Shown here in pieces: positions 39,201-51,140 of a stretch of DNA of 64,000 bases. The position numbers were made by a program, and so were the translations under genes. This DNA is from Crambe crambe (lineage: Eukaryota; Porifera; Demospongiae; Poecilosclerida; Crambeidae), in assembly GCA_963924555.1 (NCBI GenBank), contig OZ004591.1, forward strand, positions 3,658,001 through 3,722,000. The letters run 5' to 3'. Position 1 is the first letter of the stretch. Every line of letters starts with the position of its first letter. The notes under the pieces were generated by a model. The model searched no databases, was not told the DNA's origin, and worked only from the letters and a program-made list of their open reading frames with translations.

Positions 39201-42200
39201 GATGGGCATTCCTGACCAGAGTATGAAGATGGTATAGGTATCTGCGGTGTCCGGTTTGAAGATCACTGTGTAAGTTCCATCTCCATTGTAGATGACTTTG
39301 GCACTTCCTTCCACTTTCGTTTTTGATGCAATGGTCCTGATTCGTAGCTCACCATCGCCTGCTTCTTTGACGTCTACAATGAATTTGAGCTCTTCCCCTG
39401 AGAAGCAGTGGTTGTCGAGGTTAACGATTTTGCAGGCTTCTGGTCTGGCTTGTCTCCCGTACCGGATGACGAAAGGACTGGATGGAAGTTCCTCGTCATT
39501 GGCATAAAGGTGAACTAGGTACAACCCAGAGATTTCTGGACTGAAGCTGATCCTGTACTTCCCCTTCTGGATCTTGGTGATCTTTCCGTCCACGAGTTTT
39601 CCAGTTTCACTGAAGACAATCTTGAATTTGAGGTCACTTAGTTTGTAGTCTGAGTGGAATTCCCTCGATGCAGCCTTTCCATAGAAGAAGAGTTCTGTTT
39701 TGCTGGTGTCAGCTGAAAAGAAGTGGAAACTAGACCCTGGAATTGGTTTTCCGTCCCAAGTGAAGTCAAGGTAGTGATAACCATGTGATTTGGGCGTGTA
39801 GCTTATTTCAAACACGGCCATCTCTCGAGGTCTTTGACGAATGTCCAGGATAGATCTGTTGTTGTCATTCGCTGGTCGGCGAGCAACAACTTCCAGTTTT
39901 CCAGTTCCTGCATCACTTGCATCAACCAACAGAGTGATCAGTCTTCCCAATTCAATCAGTCCATTGAAGTCTTCACGACCGAGGATCTTGCACTTGGAGG
40001 GATCAGTTTGAGGTATCACGTAGACTACTACAAAGGGAGTGTGTGGTACGTCAATACCATTTAGTTTGACGGTCACGAGGTAGCGATCGGGCTTTGATGG
40101 ATTGAAGCGAATGAGGAAAGTTCCATCAGGAAGCTTCGAGATGTTCACCACTGCCTCTCCAGTCCTCTCTCCAACAACAGTGGCCATCAGCTTTCCATTC
40201 TTCTGTTCTTCACTCTCTGGTTTGACTTTGACATGAATTGCTCGGCCAATGTATTGAATAATCTCCTTGGTGGAGGACTGAGGAATGATCTCTTTGGTTC
40301 CCTCGTCAATCTCAGGTTTCACTGGCTCATCTTCTTTTCCTGGAGAAGAGTAGCGAATGTGGATTGGACTGTTTGGGATCTCCTTCTTGTTGAGATAAAT
40401 GTGAAGAGAGTAGAGTCCAGGAACCGTGGGTGCAAAGAAGAAACTGAACTTTCCCTTTTCTACTCTAGTGATAGTTCCCTTGATATGGGTACCAGAGTCA
40501 TTGTGGATGATCACACAGCTCAGTTCGCTCAAAATGGCATCCAGATAGATTATGTGAGTGATGTGCTTGCCACTGGGATACGTGGGAACAGGTTCAACCA
40601 TAAAGGAGAGTGGTGAGTGAGGGATTTCTTCTCCAGACCAAATCAAATTCAATGTGTGCGTGCCGGGGACAGCTGGAGCATATGTGACATCAATTATGTG
40701 CTGGTCTGAGGGACGTGGCTTCGCTTCAATGTAGGCTTTACCTTCTGATGTCTTGCCACTGATGATGAGTTCTCCACTGCCAGCCAACCTGGTATCCACT
40801 GTAAAGGAAATCTTGTTGCCCACGAAAAATTGTGCAGGAAGGAGTTCCAAGCCTAGAATCTTGCACCTGGAGGCAGCTGGGGAAGCGATCTTGAACTCTA
40901 CTCCGAGTGGCGTGTTTGGTACTTGTTTTCCATCCAGTTTCACATCGAGTACATAGCTTCCAGCAATGGAGGTAGTAAAGAGAACTTCAAAGGTGTTGTC
41001 GCTGACCATCACCGTTTCAACATCAGTGCTCTCTCCAGTGGATTTGTTTGTAGCCACTGCACTAAGGACCCCATTTCTCTGCTGTTCTGTTCTGGTCTTG
41101 ATGGAGAAAACAACGGTCTGATCCGATGTTGTGCTGATGACACCTGCAGTTGGAAATTCTAAGTGCTTCCTTGTTCCAGCACGGTCCATCGAGTAGAGTT
41201 TGGTGATAAGGTGCTGTTTCACACTTTCTCTCACCTCCAGTTTGAATGGGCTGTTGAGGATGGGCATTCCTGACCAGAGTATGAAGATGGTATAGGTATC
41301 TGCGGTGTCCGGTTTGAAGATCACTGTGTAAGTTCCATCTCCATTGTAGATGACTTTGGCACTTCCTTCCACTTTCGTTTTTGATGCAATGGTCCTGATT
41401 CGTAGCTCACCATCGCCTGCTTCTTTGACGTCTACAATGAATTTGAGCTCTTCCCCTGAGAAGCAGTGGTTGTCGAGGTTAACGATTTTGCAGGCTTCTG
41501 GTCTGGCTTGTCTCCCGTACCGGATGACGAAAGGACTGGATGGAAGTTCCTCGTCATTGGCATAAAGGTGAACTAGGTACAACCCAGAGATTTCTGGACT
41601 GAAGCTGATCCTGTACTTCCCCTTCTGGATCTTGGTGATCTTTCCGTCCACGAGTTTTCCAGTTTCACTGAAGACAATCTTGAATTTGAGATCACTTAGT
41701 TTGTAGTCTGAGTGGAATTCCCTCGATGCAGCCTTTCCATAGAAGAAGAGTTCTGTTTTGCTGGTGTCAGCTGAAAAGAAGTGGAAACTAGACCCTGGAA
41801 TTGGTTTTCCGTCCCAAGTGAAGTCAAGGTAGTGATAACCATGTGATTTGGGCGTGTAGCTTATTTCAAACACGGCCATCTCTCCAGGTCTTTGACGAAT
41901 GTCCAGGATAGATCTGTTGTTGTCATTCGCTGGTCGGCGAGCAACAACTTCCAGTTTTCCAGTTCCTGCATCACTTGCATCAACCAACAGAGTGATCAGT
42001 CTTCCCAATTCAATCAGTCCATTGAAGTCTTCACGACCGAGGATCTTGCACTTGGAGGGATCAGTTTGAGGTATCACGTAGACTACTACAAAGGGAGTGT
42101 GTGGTACGTCAATACCATTTAGTTTGACGGTCACGAGGTAGCGATCGGGCTTTGATGGATTGAAGCGAATGAGGAAAGTTCCATCAGGAAGCTTCGAGAT

Positions 42201-45200
42201 GTTCACCACTGCCTCTCCAGTCCTCTCTCCAACAACAGTGGCCATCAGCTTTCCATTCTTCTGTTCTTCACTCTCTGGTTTGACTTTGACATGAATTGCT
42301 CGGCCAATGTATTGAATAATCTCCTTGGTGGAGGACTGAGGGATGATCTCTTTGGTTCCCTCGTCAATCTCAGGTTTCACTGGCTCATCTTCTTTTCCTG
42401 GAGAAGAGTAGCGAATGTGGATTGGACTGTTTGGGATCTCCTTCTTGTTGAGATAAATGTGAAGAGAGTAGAGTCCAGGAACCGTGGGTGCAAAGAAGAA
42501 ACTGAACTTTCCCTTTTCTACTCTAGTGATAGTTCCCTTGATATGGGTACCAGAGTCATTGTTGATGATCACACAGCTCAGTTCGCTCAAAATGGCATCC
42601 AGATAGATTATGTGAGTGATGTGCTTGCCACTGGGATACGTGGGAACAGGTTCAACCATAAAGGAGAGTGGTGAGTGAGGGATTTCTTCTCCAGACCAAA
42701 TCAAACTCAATGTGTGCGTGCCGGGGACAGCTGGAGCATATGTGACATCAATTATGTGCTGGTCTGAGGGACGTGGCTTCGCTTCAATGTAGGCTTTGCC
42801 TTCTGATGTCTTGCCACTGATGATGAGTTCTCCACTGCCAGCCAACCTGGTATCCACTGTAAAGGAAATCTTGTTGCCCACGAAAAATTGTGCAGGAAGG
42901 AGTTCCAAGCCTAGAATCTTGCACCTGGAGGCAGCTGGGGAAGCGATCTTGAACTCTACTCCGAGTGGCGTGTTTGGTACTTGTTTTCCATCCAGTTTCA
43001 CATCGAGTACATAGCTTCCAGCGATGGAGGTAGTAAAGAGAACTTCAAAGGTGTTGTCGCTGACCATCACCGTTTCAACATCAGTGCTCTCTCCAGTGGA
43101 TTTGTTTGTAGCCACTGCACTAAGGACCCCATTTCTCTGCTGTTCTGTTCTGGTCTTGATGGAGAAAACAACGGTCTGATCCGATGTTGTGCTGATGACA
43201 CCTGCAGTTGGAAATTCTAAGTGCTTCCTTGTTCCAGCACGGTCCATCGAGTAGAGTTTGGTGATAAGCTGCTGTTTCACACTTTCTCTCACCTCCAGTT
43301 TGAATGGGCTGTTGAGGATGGGCATTCCTGACCAGAGTATGAAGATGGTATAGGTATCTGCGGTGTCCGGTTTGAAGATCACTGTGTAAGTTCCATCTCC
43401 ATTGTAGATGACTTTGGCACTTCCTTCCACTTTCGTTTTTGATGGAATGGTCCTGATTCGTAGCTCACCATCGCCTGCTTCTTTGACGTCTACAATGAAT
43501 TTGAGCTCTTCCCCTGAGAAGCAGTGATTGTCGAGGTTAACGATTTTGCAGGCTTCTGGTCTGGCTTGTCTCCCGTACCGGATGACGAAAGGACTGGATG
43601 GAAGTTCCTCGTCATTGGCATAAAGGTGAACTAGGTACAACCCAGAGATTTCTGGACTGAAGCTGATCCTGTACTTCCCCTTCTGGATCTTGGTGATCTT
43701 TCCGTCCACGAGTTTTCCAGTTTCACTGAAGACAATCTTGAATTTGAGGTCACTTAGTTTGTAGTCTGAGTGGAATTCCCTCGATGCAGCCTTTCCATAG
43801 AAGAAGAGTTCTGTTTTGCTGGTGTCAGCTGAAAAGAAGTGGAAACTAGACCCTGGAATTGGTTTTCCATCCCAAGTGAAGTCAAGGTAGTGGTAACCAT
43901 GTGATTTGGGCGTGTAGCTTATTTCAAACACGGCCATCTCTCCAGGTCTTTGACGAATGTCCAGGATAGATCTGTTGTTATCATTCGCTGGTCGGCGAGC
44001 AACAACTTCCAGTTTTCCAGTTCCTGCATCACTTGCATCAACCAACAGAGTGATCAGTCTTCCCAATTCAATCAGTCCATTGAAGTCTTCACGACCGAGG
44101 ATCTTGCACTTGGAGGGATCAGTTTGAGGTATCACGTAGACTACTACAAAGGGAGTGTGTGGTACGTCAATACCATTTAGTTTGACGGTCACGAGGTAGC
44201 GATCGGGCTTTGATGGATTGAAGCGAATGAGGAAAGTTCCATCAGGAAGCTTCGAGATGTTCACCACTGCCTCTCCAGTCCTCTCTCCAACAACAGTGGC
44301 CATCAGCTTTCCATTCTTCTGTTCTTCACTCTCTGGTTTGACTTTGACATGAATTGCTCGGCCAATGTATTGAATAATCTCCTTGGTGGAGGACTGAGGA
44401 ATGATCTCTTTGGTTCCCTCGTCAATCTCAGGTTTCACTGGCTCATCTTCTTTTCCTGGAGAAGAGTAGCGAATGTGGATTGGACTGTTTGGGATCTCCT
44501 TCTTGTTGAGATAAATGTGAAGAGAGTAGAGTCCAGGAACCGTGGGTGCGAAGAAGAAACTGAACTTTCCCTTTTCTACTCTAGTGATAGTTCCCTTGAT
44601 ATGGGTACCAGAGTCATTGTGGATGATCACACAGCTCAGTTCGCTCAAAATGGCATCCAGATAGATTATGTGAGTGATGTGCTTGCCACTGGGATACGTG
44701 GGAACAGGTTCAACCATAAAGGAGAGTGGTGAGTGAGGGATTTCTTCTCCAGACCAAATCAAACTCAATGTGTGCGTGCCGGGGACAGCTGGAGCATATG
44801 TGACATCAATTATGTGCTGGTCTGAGGGACGTGGCTTCGCTTCAATGTAGGCTTTGCCTTCTGATGTCTTGCCATTGATGACGAGTTCTCCACTGCCAGC
44901 TACCCTGGTATCCACCATAAAGATAATCTTGTTGCCCACAAAAAATTGTGCTGGAAGGAGTTCTAGGCCCTGAATCTTGCATTCGGATGCAGCTGGGGAA
45001 GCGATTTTGAACTCTACTCCGATGGGCATGTTTGGCACTTGCTTGTTGTCTAGTTTCACATCGAGTACATAGCTTCCAGTGATGGAGGTAGTAAAAAGAA
45101 CTTCAAAGGTGTCATCACTGACCATCACAGTTTCAACATCAATATTCTTTCCAGTGGACTTGTTTGTAGCCACTGCACTAAGGACCCCATTTCTCTGCTG

Positions 45201-48200
45201 TGTTGTTCTGGTTTTGATTGAGAGAAGAATGGTCTGATCCGATGTTGTGCTGATGACACCTGCAGTTGGAAATTCTAAGTGCCTCCTTGTTCCAGCACGG
45301 TCCATCGAGTAAAGTTTGGTGATAAGCTGCTGGTCCTTGCTTTCTCTCACCTCCAGTCTGAATGGGCTGTTAGGGATTGGCTTTCCTGACCAGAATATAA
45401 AGATTGTGTAATTATCTGTTGTGTCTGGAGTGAATATCACTGTATAAGTTTCATTTCCATTGTTTATTACTCTTGTTTTTCCTTCTGCTTTTGTTCTAGA
45501 TGCAATTGGTATTACTCGTAGTTCTCCATCACCTGCTTTTTCGACATTCACGATGAACTTCAATTCTTCCCCATAGAAGCTGTGATTGTCAAGGTTTATG
45601 ACTTTACAGGCTTCTGGTCTTGCAGGTTTTCCATAACGGATGACAAAAGGACTGGATGGTATTTCCTTATCATTGGCATAGAGGTGTACCAGGTACAACC
45701 CTGGAATTTCAGGACTGAACTTGACTCTATACTTTCCCTTTTGGATCATGTTGATTTTCCCATCAACAAGCTTTCCAGTTTCACTGAAGATGATCTTGAA
45801 TTTGAGGTCATTGTAACTGTGATTTGAGTGGAATTCCTTCACTGCAGCCTTTCCATAGAAGACAAGATCTGTTTTGCTGGTTTCGGCAGAAAAGAAGTGG
45901 AAACTAGATCCTGGAATTGGTTTTCCATCCCAAGTGAAGTCTAGGTAGTGGTAACCATGCGATTTGGGTGTGTAGCTTATTTCGAACACAGCCATCTCTC
46001 CAGGTCTCTGATGAATGTCCAGGATGGATCGGTTGTTGTCATCTGCTGGTCGGCGGGTAACAACCTCCAGTTTACCAGGTCCTGCATCACTGGTGTCCAC
46101 CAAGAGGGTGATTTGTCTTCCTACTTCAATCAGTTCATAAATATCTTCACGGCCAATGATCTTGCACTTGGAGGGATCAGTTTGAGGCAGTATGTAGTTA
46201 ACAATGAAGGGAGTGTGTGGTACATCAATGCCATTGAGTTTGACAGTTACTTGGTAACTGTCAGGCTTTGTGGGATTAAACTGAACCAGAAACGTTTCAT
46301 CAGGAAGCCTTGATATATTTACGATAGCCTCTCCTGTCATTTTCCCAATGACAGAGGCTGTCAATTTTCCATTCCTTTCTTCATCACTCTCTGGTCTGAC
46401 TTTTATGTGTAAAGCTCTGCCAATGTATTGAGTGACCTCCTTAACAGAAGGGTCTGGAGGAACAATTACTTTCTCATTTCCCCATCCACCTGTTTGTGGC
46501 TTTGGAACTGCAGGAGTAGGACGTTCAGCAGCAGAATAGTAGTGCACGTAAAATGGACTAGAAGCTACCTCAGCTCCATTCAGTAGGATATTGATAACAT
46601 AGTGATCAGCTTTTGATGGATTGAATTTGATTGAAAATATTCCTTCAGAATCTTGACTGATATTTACTTTCCCAAGACCAGTGTTCTGTCCAATTACTTT
46701 AGCTTCTATGGTACCATTTCTTTGTTGAATATTAAGAGGCTTGACTTTGATTGAGAGTGTTTCACCAACTTCCATCTCCATTTCATTTTTGCTGTCACTA
46801 GCATGAGGATCAGAAATACTTGGTACATGAACCATGAGCTCACTCTTTAGAACTTCAATTCCATTCACTTCGACAGAAATTGTATAAAGATCTGGACTAG
46901 ATGGGTTACAGATGATATCAAAAGTGTTGTATGATTGCTTCACAATTTTGGGCTTTAAAAGTCCTGTTGATCTCCCAGTGATATCAGTAGTGATTTTTCC
47001 ATCTCCCATATCATCTCCAAGCTTAACACGAATAATGGTGACTTCATTGATGGTCATTTTCACTGCTTGTGTAAAGTCAACTCTTTTCTCTACTTCCGTG
47101 CATTTCCCCAAGTTTTTCACAGTAAACATTTCTGTGTCAACTTCAAATGCTTGGGCAAGCACTGAGAATGGGCTTCCTGGTATACTTTTGCCTCCCCAAG
47201 TGATGGTAAAGCTGTGAAGACCCAGAGAATATGCAGTGTAGGTTATAAGATGAGTATCATCCCCATTATCAGTGATTGTGTAACTATATCTCTCTGTCTT
47301 GAGCTTTGATTTGATAGCTAGCTCACCTGTACCAGCACCAGATGTATTAACAAGAAAACGTAAGGGATGATTGAGATAGCATTTGCCACTAAATCCCTCA
47401 ATGGTGCATGCTTCTGCTTTTCCTGGCTCATTATAATTGAGAATGAAGGGACTACCAGGTAGTGGGCTATCTTTGATGGAAACGTGAATGAAATATAATC
47501 CAGGGTCACGTGGATCGAAGGAGAGTTTGTACTTGATTCCACTGAACTTGACGATCTTGACTTTGAACTGTGCTCCAGTATCATTGTGGACAGCATGTGC
47601 TTTCAAATCTCCTAATTCACAATCAGCATCAATGTCATAGCTGATAGTCTTACCATAGGAGAATCTTCCAATAGTTTTGCTGTCCAGTGCCTGGATTCGA
47701 AGGAGGGCCCCTGGTATTGGCTGTTTGGACCAGAAAACGGTAATGCTGTATGAACCAGATGTTTGAGGTTTGAAAATAATATCATACAGCCCTCTCTCTG
47801 GTCTTTCAACTATGTAGATTACTGGTTGTTTATCTTTGACTTGAGGGCCATCAACTTCAACATAAAGCTCACTTGAACCAGCATCTTTGGTATTGATAGT
47901 GAAGATTATTGGTCTATTCACAAGAACGATATCTTCAATGCGAGGAATGCGAACCACATTACATTTTGAGGCATCTGCAATAGAGGCTTCTATTTCACCC
48001 GTTTCTGGCTCAACACCAGGACGCATATCGATTAAGAAGGGTGATCCTCTCACATGCACGTCATTGTATGTAACGTTCAAATGGTACAAGTCTGCACTCT
48101 GAGGATTGAAAGTGACCGTAAATGTCCTTCCACAACACTTGGTCACATTCACAGGTGTTTCACCAGTTTTTCCCCCTGTACAAGTGGCCTTAAGCTCACC

Positions 48201-49771
48201 AGATCCAGCACTTAATGCATCAAGAAGAAGCTGAACTTCTTCACCTGGAATTGTGTAAATTGGAAGGGCACACTCCACTGCTTCTGGCTTTGCAGGAGGA
48301 AGGAGATCGATTGTGAATGGTGAACCAGGCACTGGTTCCCCATCCCAATTCACATCCAATGTATAGATATCAGCACTGGGTGGTTTGAAAGTGAGTTTGC
48401 ATTCCTCTTTATTCTCTTGGTCAACTTCCAGAGACACAGGGCCACAGGTTTCACCCACTGCATTGGCACTAAACCTCCCCCACAGTACATCTACAGTGTA
48501 GATATCAGGTATAGGAGGGGCAAATGAGATGACGTATGTTCCATTAGACTCCAGCTGCACCTTGATTGGCACCTTTCCTTTGATGTCACCACTGGCATTG
48601 GCTTTCAATTTACCAGAACCAGCATCAGCAGTATCAAAGGCAATGGAGACATCATCTACAGCTTTCTTTGGGGCTGAAGTCTCGACGTGTTTCACTTTGG
48701 TGGGATCTGGTGGATAGAGGTTGACCAGGAAAGGTGACCCAGGGATGTGCTTGTCAGCATAAAAGATGGATAGATGGTAGACGTCAACTTCAGGAGGCGA
48801 GAAGAGGATGTGGTATCGGTTGCACTCACCCATTTCATCATTAATTTCCTTCACAGTGGTGGGCACGTTCCCCACCTGATTACCATGCACCTCAGCTCTC
48901 ACAGCGCCATTGCCAGCATTAGAAGTGTCCAGCTCTACCCAAACGTATTTCCCTTCACCTACAGTTCTGGGAATCTGGAGTTGTCCCACTTCTACTTTGT
49001 CAGCTGCAGGAGGGATCAAGACTCGAGTGCTAACTCCCTGGATTTTAGAGCGGTAGAACTGAGAGAGGTAGCTAAGCCGAGTTGCCTGATTCAGAGTGGA
49101 ACTGGCAAACTGCTCAGCTGAGACTATCCGGCGTATGCCCAGAATCTTTTCAGCTGCAAGCATGCTTTTTCCTACCTTGTCAGTGGGATTGAGATTCTTC
49201 AGTTCAGTTTTGGGTTGGAATTTCCCTCCAGACACAACACTCACAAGGTCCCCAAGAAGTTTTCCATCTGTCCAGTCCTGAGAGAAATTTTCCACTTTGG
49301 TGTTTGGAATAAGTGCTTTGATCCATTCCAACAGGACCTTCTGTCCATAAGGAATGAAGTAAGACAGGTAAGCTAGAATGCTGCGCTCATCTGACTTTCC
49401 AGATACAAAATCTTCAACATCAACTAGTTGAGGGATCCCCAACTGCATCTCAGCAAGATTCATTGCATTACGGACATTGGTCAACGCATCAGAGAGTTCC
49501 AAGGTGTCATATTCCGGAATGCAGTCAGGGCAGCAGTAATTGAGGAGTGCTAGGAGCATGCATCCATCTTTCCAATCAGAGTCAAAGTTGGTAACTTTGA
49601 AGTCAGTTAGGATGCAGTTAATCCAAGTAAGAAGATCTCGTTTGATGCCTGTCATCACAACATCCTGTGTTGCAGCAGGTGGAATGATGTAACGCAGTCC
49701 ATAATGGACGATGAGGCTCCACATGAGGTTCAAGATGGCACATTGATTGTGCTCCAGGATATCACAAGGTT
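21255..49771 (-). CDS. Giant filamin/jitterbug-like actin cross-linker, main exon (9,504 codons)
   Basis: One open exon of 28,517 nt, from acceptor CTATAG|AA at 49771 to TAA at 21255-21257. Numbering from codon 49733: residues 1-20 end CH1 (ILNLMWSLIVHY); about 25-125 is CH2 (LLTWINCIL, DWKDGCMLLALL); about 130-235 is CH3 (LLEWIK, DWTDGKLLGDLV). About 94 filamin Ig repeats follow, recognisable by DAGxGxL near the start, F.P..xDxYxxxV in the middle and IPGSPF-like endings. They fall into eight N-terminal repeats, nine seven-repeat units (about 1093-7264), five repeats, a tenth seven-repeat unit, five repeats, and six C-terminal repeats. Three CH domains recall Drosophila jitterbug; ordinary filamins have two CH and about 24 repeats. 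The rod would be over 1 MDa, cytosolic and actin-linked (family inference). No TM segment or frameshift was seen. Confidence 0.93.
22940..29990 (-). repeat. 12-repeat block present twice, 3,531 bp apart
   Basis: Super-repeat 9 plus five distinct filamin repeats is followed by a diverged tenth unit plus the same five repeats. Matching landmarks lie at 27747 and 24216 (3,531 bp, 1,177 residues). Within it, 23.75-24.45 and 27.28-27.98 kb are close to identical, while the flanks differ much more. Confidence 0.85.
27940..46455 (-). repeat. Nine-unit tandem array of 2,058-bp (686-residue) super-repeats
   Basis: The same landmark inside the second repeat of each unit falls at 46008, 43950, 41892, 39834, 37776, 35718, 33660, 31602 and 29544, exactly 2,058 bp apart. 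Each unit encodes seven filamin repeats in fixed order plus an acidic linker (SPGKEDEPVKPEIDEG). Units at about 38.8-44.9 kb are almost identical at the DNA level. The outermost units (1 and 9) are clearly diverged. Confidence 0.95.
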
Positions 49772-51059
49772 CTATAGTATTATAATTACAAAGTAACTAT
49801 CAGTTTACTAGGGAAATGCAAAGCATTGTGGGGTGAGCATGCATGCTCAGTTATGTCAACCGTATATTGGAACTGGAAGAACGTATGCGCCCTCTCATTC
49901 CACTCTCTAGTGTGAGGTGAATGAAGTGAGCCCCAATAAAAGAAGTAAATAACCCCCCACTGCTGATTCAGGGGATAGAAAACATCGAACTAGAGCAATA
50001 ATTGGAGATTTCACACCCTGGTCAGCAAGCAAGCAAGTAAGTAAAATATTCCCATGCCTTTAGAGCCGATAGGCTCCAACTTATTTATGGTTCGTTATCT
50101 ATATCCGGGGGGATTTTGTAGACATAGATTATAATCATAATCTACATCTTCAGTGATTCATGACCCGAGAGTTAGCTTGGTCACTGCATAGCTAAGCCTA
50201 AGGAGATAAAGCACACACAAATGAGTTGGTACTTTACTTGCTCTTACAAAAATTGAGACAGAAGTACGTTGCTTTGCTCACCAAATGAACACACCCTTCA
50301 TAGTGGCACTTTTCTTTATGGTGGTATGTACATATAGCATACCGCACGTTCATGTACATCCATGTGATACATTGCATGTGTAAAAAAAAAAAGAAAAAAA
50401 AAAAGAAGAGTAGGACTACCATGTAGCTACCAGAAACAACAAGCTAGTAGATTCAAGCAGAACACGTGGAAATTTCAGAGAATTGACCAAAGAGACAGTG
50501 AGAAAGTAACGGACAGAAACAGCAGAGATGACAGTTTGGTAGCGTGCTTCAGGCCATGAGCTACAGGCCATGAAAAAAGCCGAAAGCCAGGAGCACTGAG
50601 AGAACATAGACTAAAGTAAAAAACAGAGACAACAATCTAGTTGAATAAGAAAGCCAGGACAATTATAGCCAGACCACAGAGCACTGACCAGTGAATATAG
50701 GTTGAAAACTCATTACAGGAATTGACATTGAATCATCTAACTCATTTGACATTTACATGCATGAGCCCAGACCTTTCATTAATTACAAAAACAATTTCAA
50801 CTGTGTGCACTAAATATAGCTAGTTACCAGTGCTGAGGCATATAGTCTTTTAAAGACTTATTTCATAGCTCAGCCTCGGAGTTTCACTATTTTAGGACCT
50901 TCAAGCTGTTGCCTATGATGACCTCAGGCTTCGCCCTCGGTCACCATAATAGCAACAGCTTCCTAAAAATTAATAGTGAAACTCCTCGGCTTCGTGCAAT
51001 AACCTACAGGATAGGAATCCAAACTGGATTATTTGAAGAAAGTTAAATTTTTAGACCAC
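49772..51059 (-). other. Intron of the giant filamin gene
   Basis: AT-rich, with a foldback element at 50875-50990 and an A-rich tract near 50382-50405. No coding segment was recognised in it. Confidence 0.5.
50875..50990. repeat. Foldback element, about 115 bp
   Basis: GGAGTTTCACTATTTTAGGA...AAGCTGTTGCCTAT is mirrored by ATAGCAACAGCTTCCTAAAA...AATAGTGAAACTCC, with CCTCGG at both outer ends. The loop is GC-rich. Confidence 0.75.
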
Positions 51060-51140
51060 TAAAATTTGGAGCTATATTATTTGTCTGCAAAAAATTAATA
51101 GCTGATATACCCCTCTTAATTGTCACTTGCTTTGGATAAT
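51060..51140 (-). CDS. Giant filamin gene, second coding exon (middle of CH1)
   Basis: The minus strand encodes YPKQVTIKRGISAINFLQTN followed by NIAPNF. The 3' junction (TTT A|GTGGTC to CTATAG|AA CCT) gives NFKPCDILEHNQ and then ILNLMWSLIVHY. This reproduces the CH1 pattern of filamins (NV..AL.FL...., DI..GN, LGLIW.LILHY) with almost exact spacing. The upstream junction is not resolved: the acceptor at 51140 needs phase 1 and a duplicated acceptor at 51162 needs phase 0, but exon 1 ends in phase 2. The exon call rests on CH1 homology and the good downstream join. Confidence 0.6.

Noticed and set aside
30000..45000. Plus-strand open frames of 60-127 codons that recur every 2,058 bp opposite the filamin array
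   Set aside because: They are antisense shadows of a highly conserved coding repeat. Their regular recurrence reflects the repeat, with no start context, no family match and no introns.
27940..46455. CRISPR-like or satellite array
   Set aside because: The repeated unit is protein-coding throughout, with no spacer structure, and the sequence is eukaryotic.
50416..50607. Minus-strand frame as the missing CH1 exon
   Set aside because: The translation does not match CH1. The segment at 51060-51140 matches the expected motif and spacing instead.
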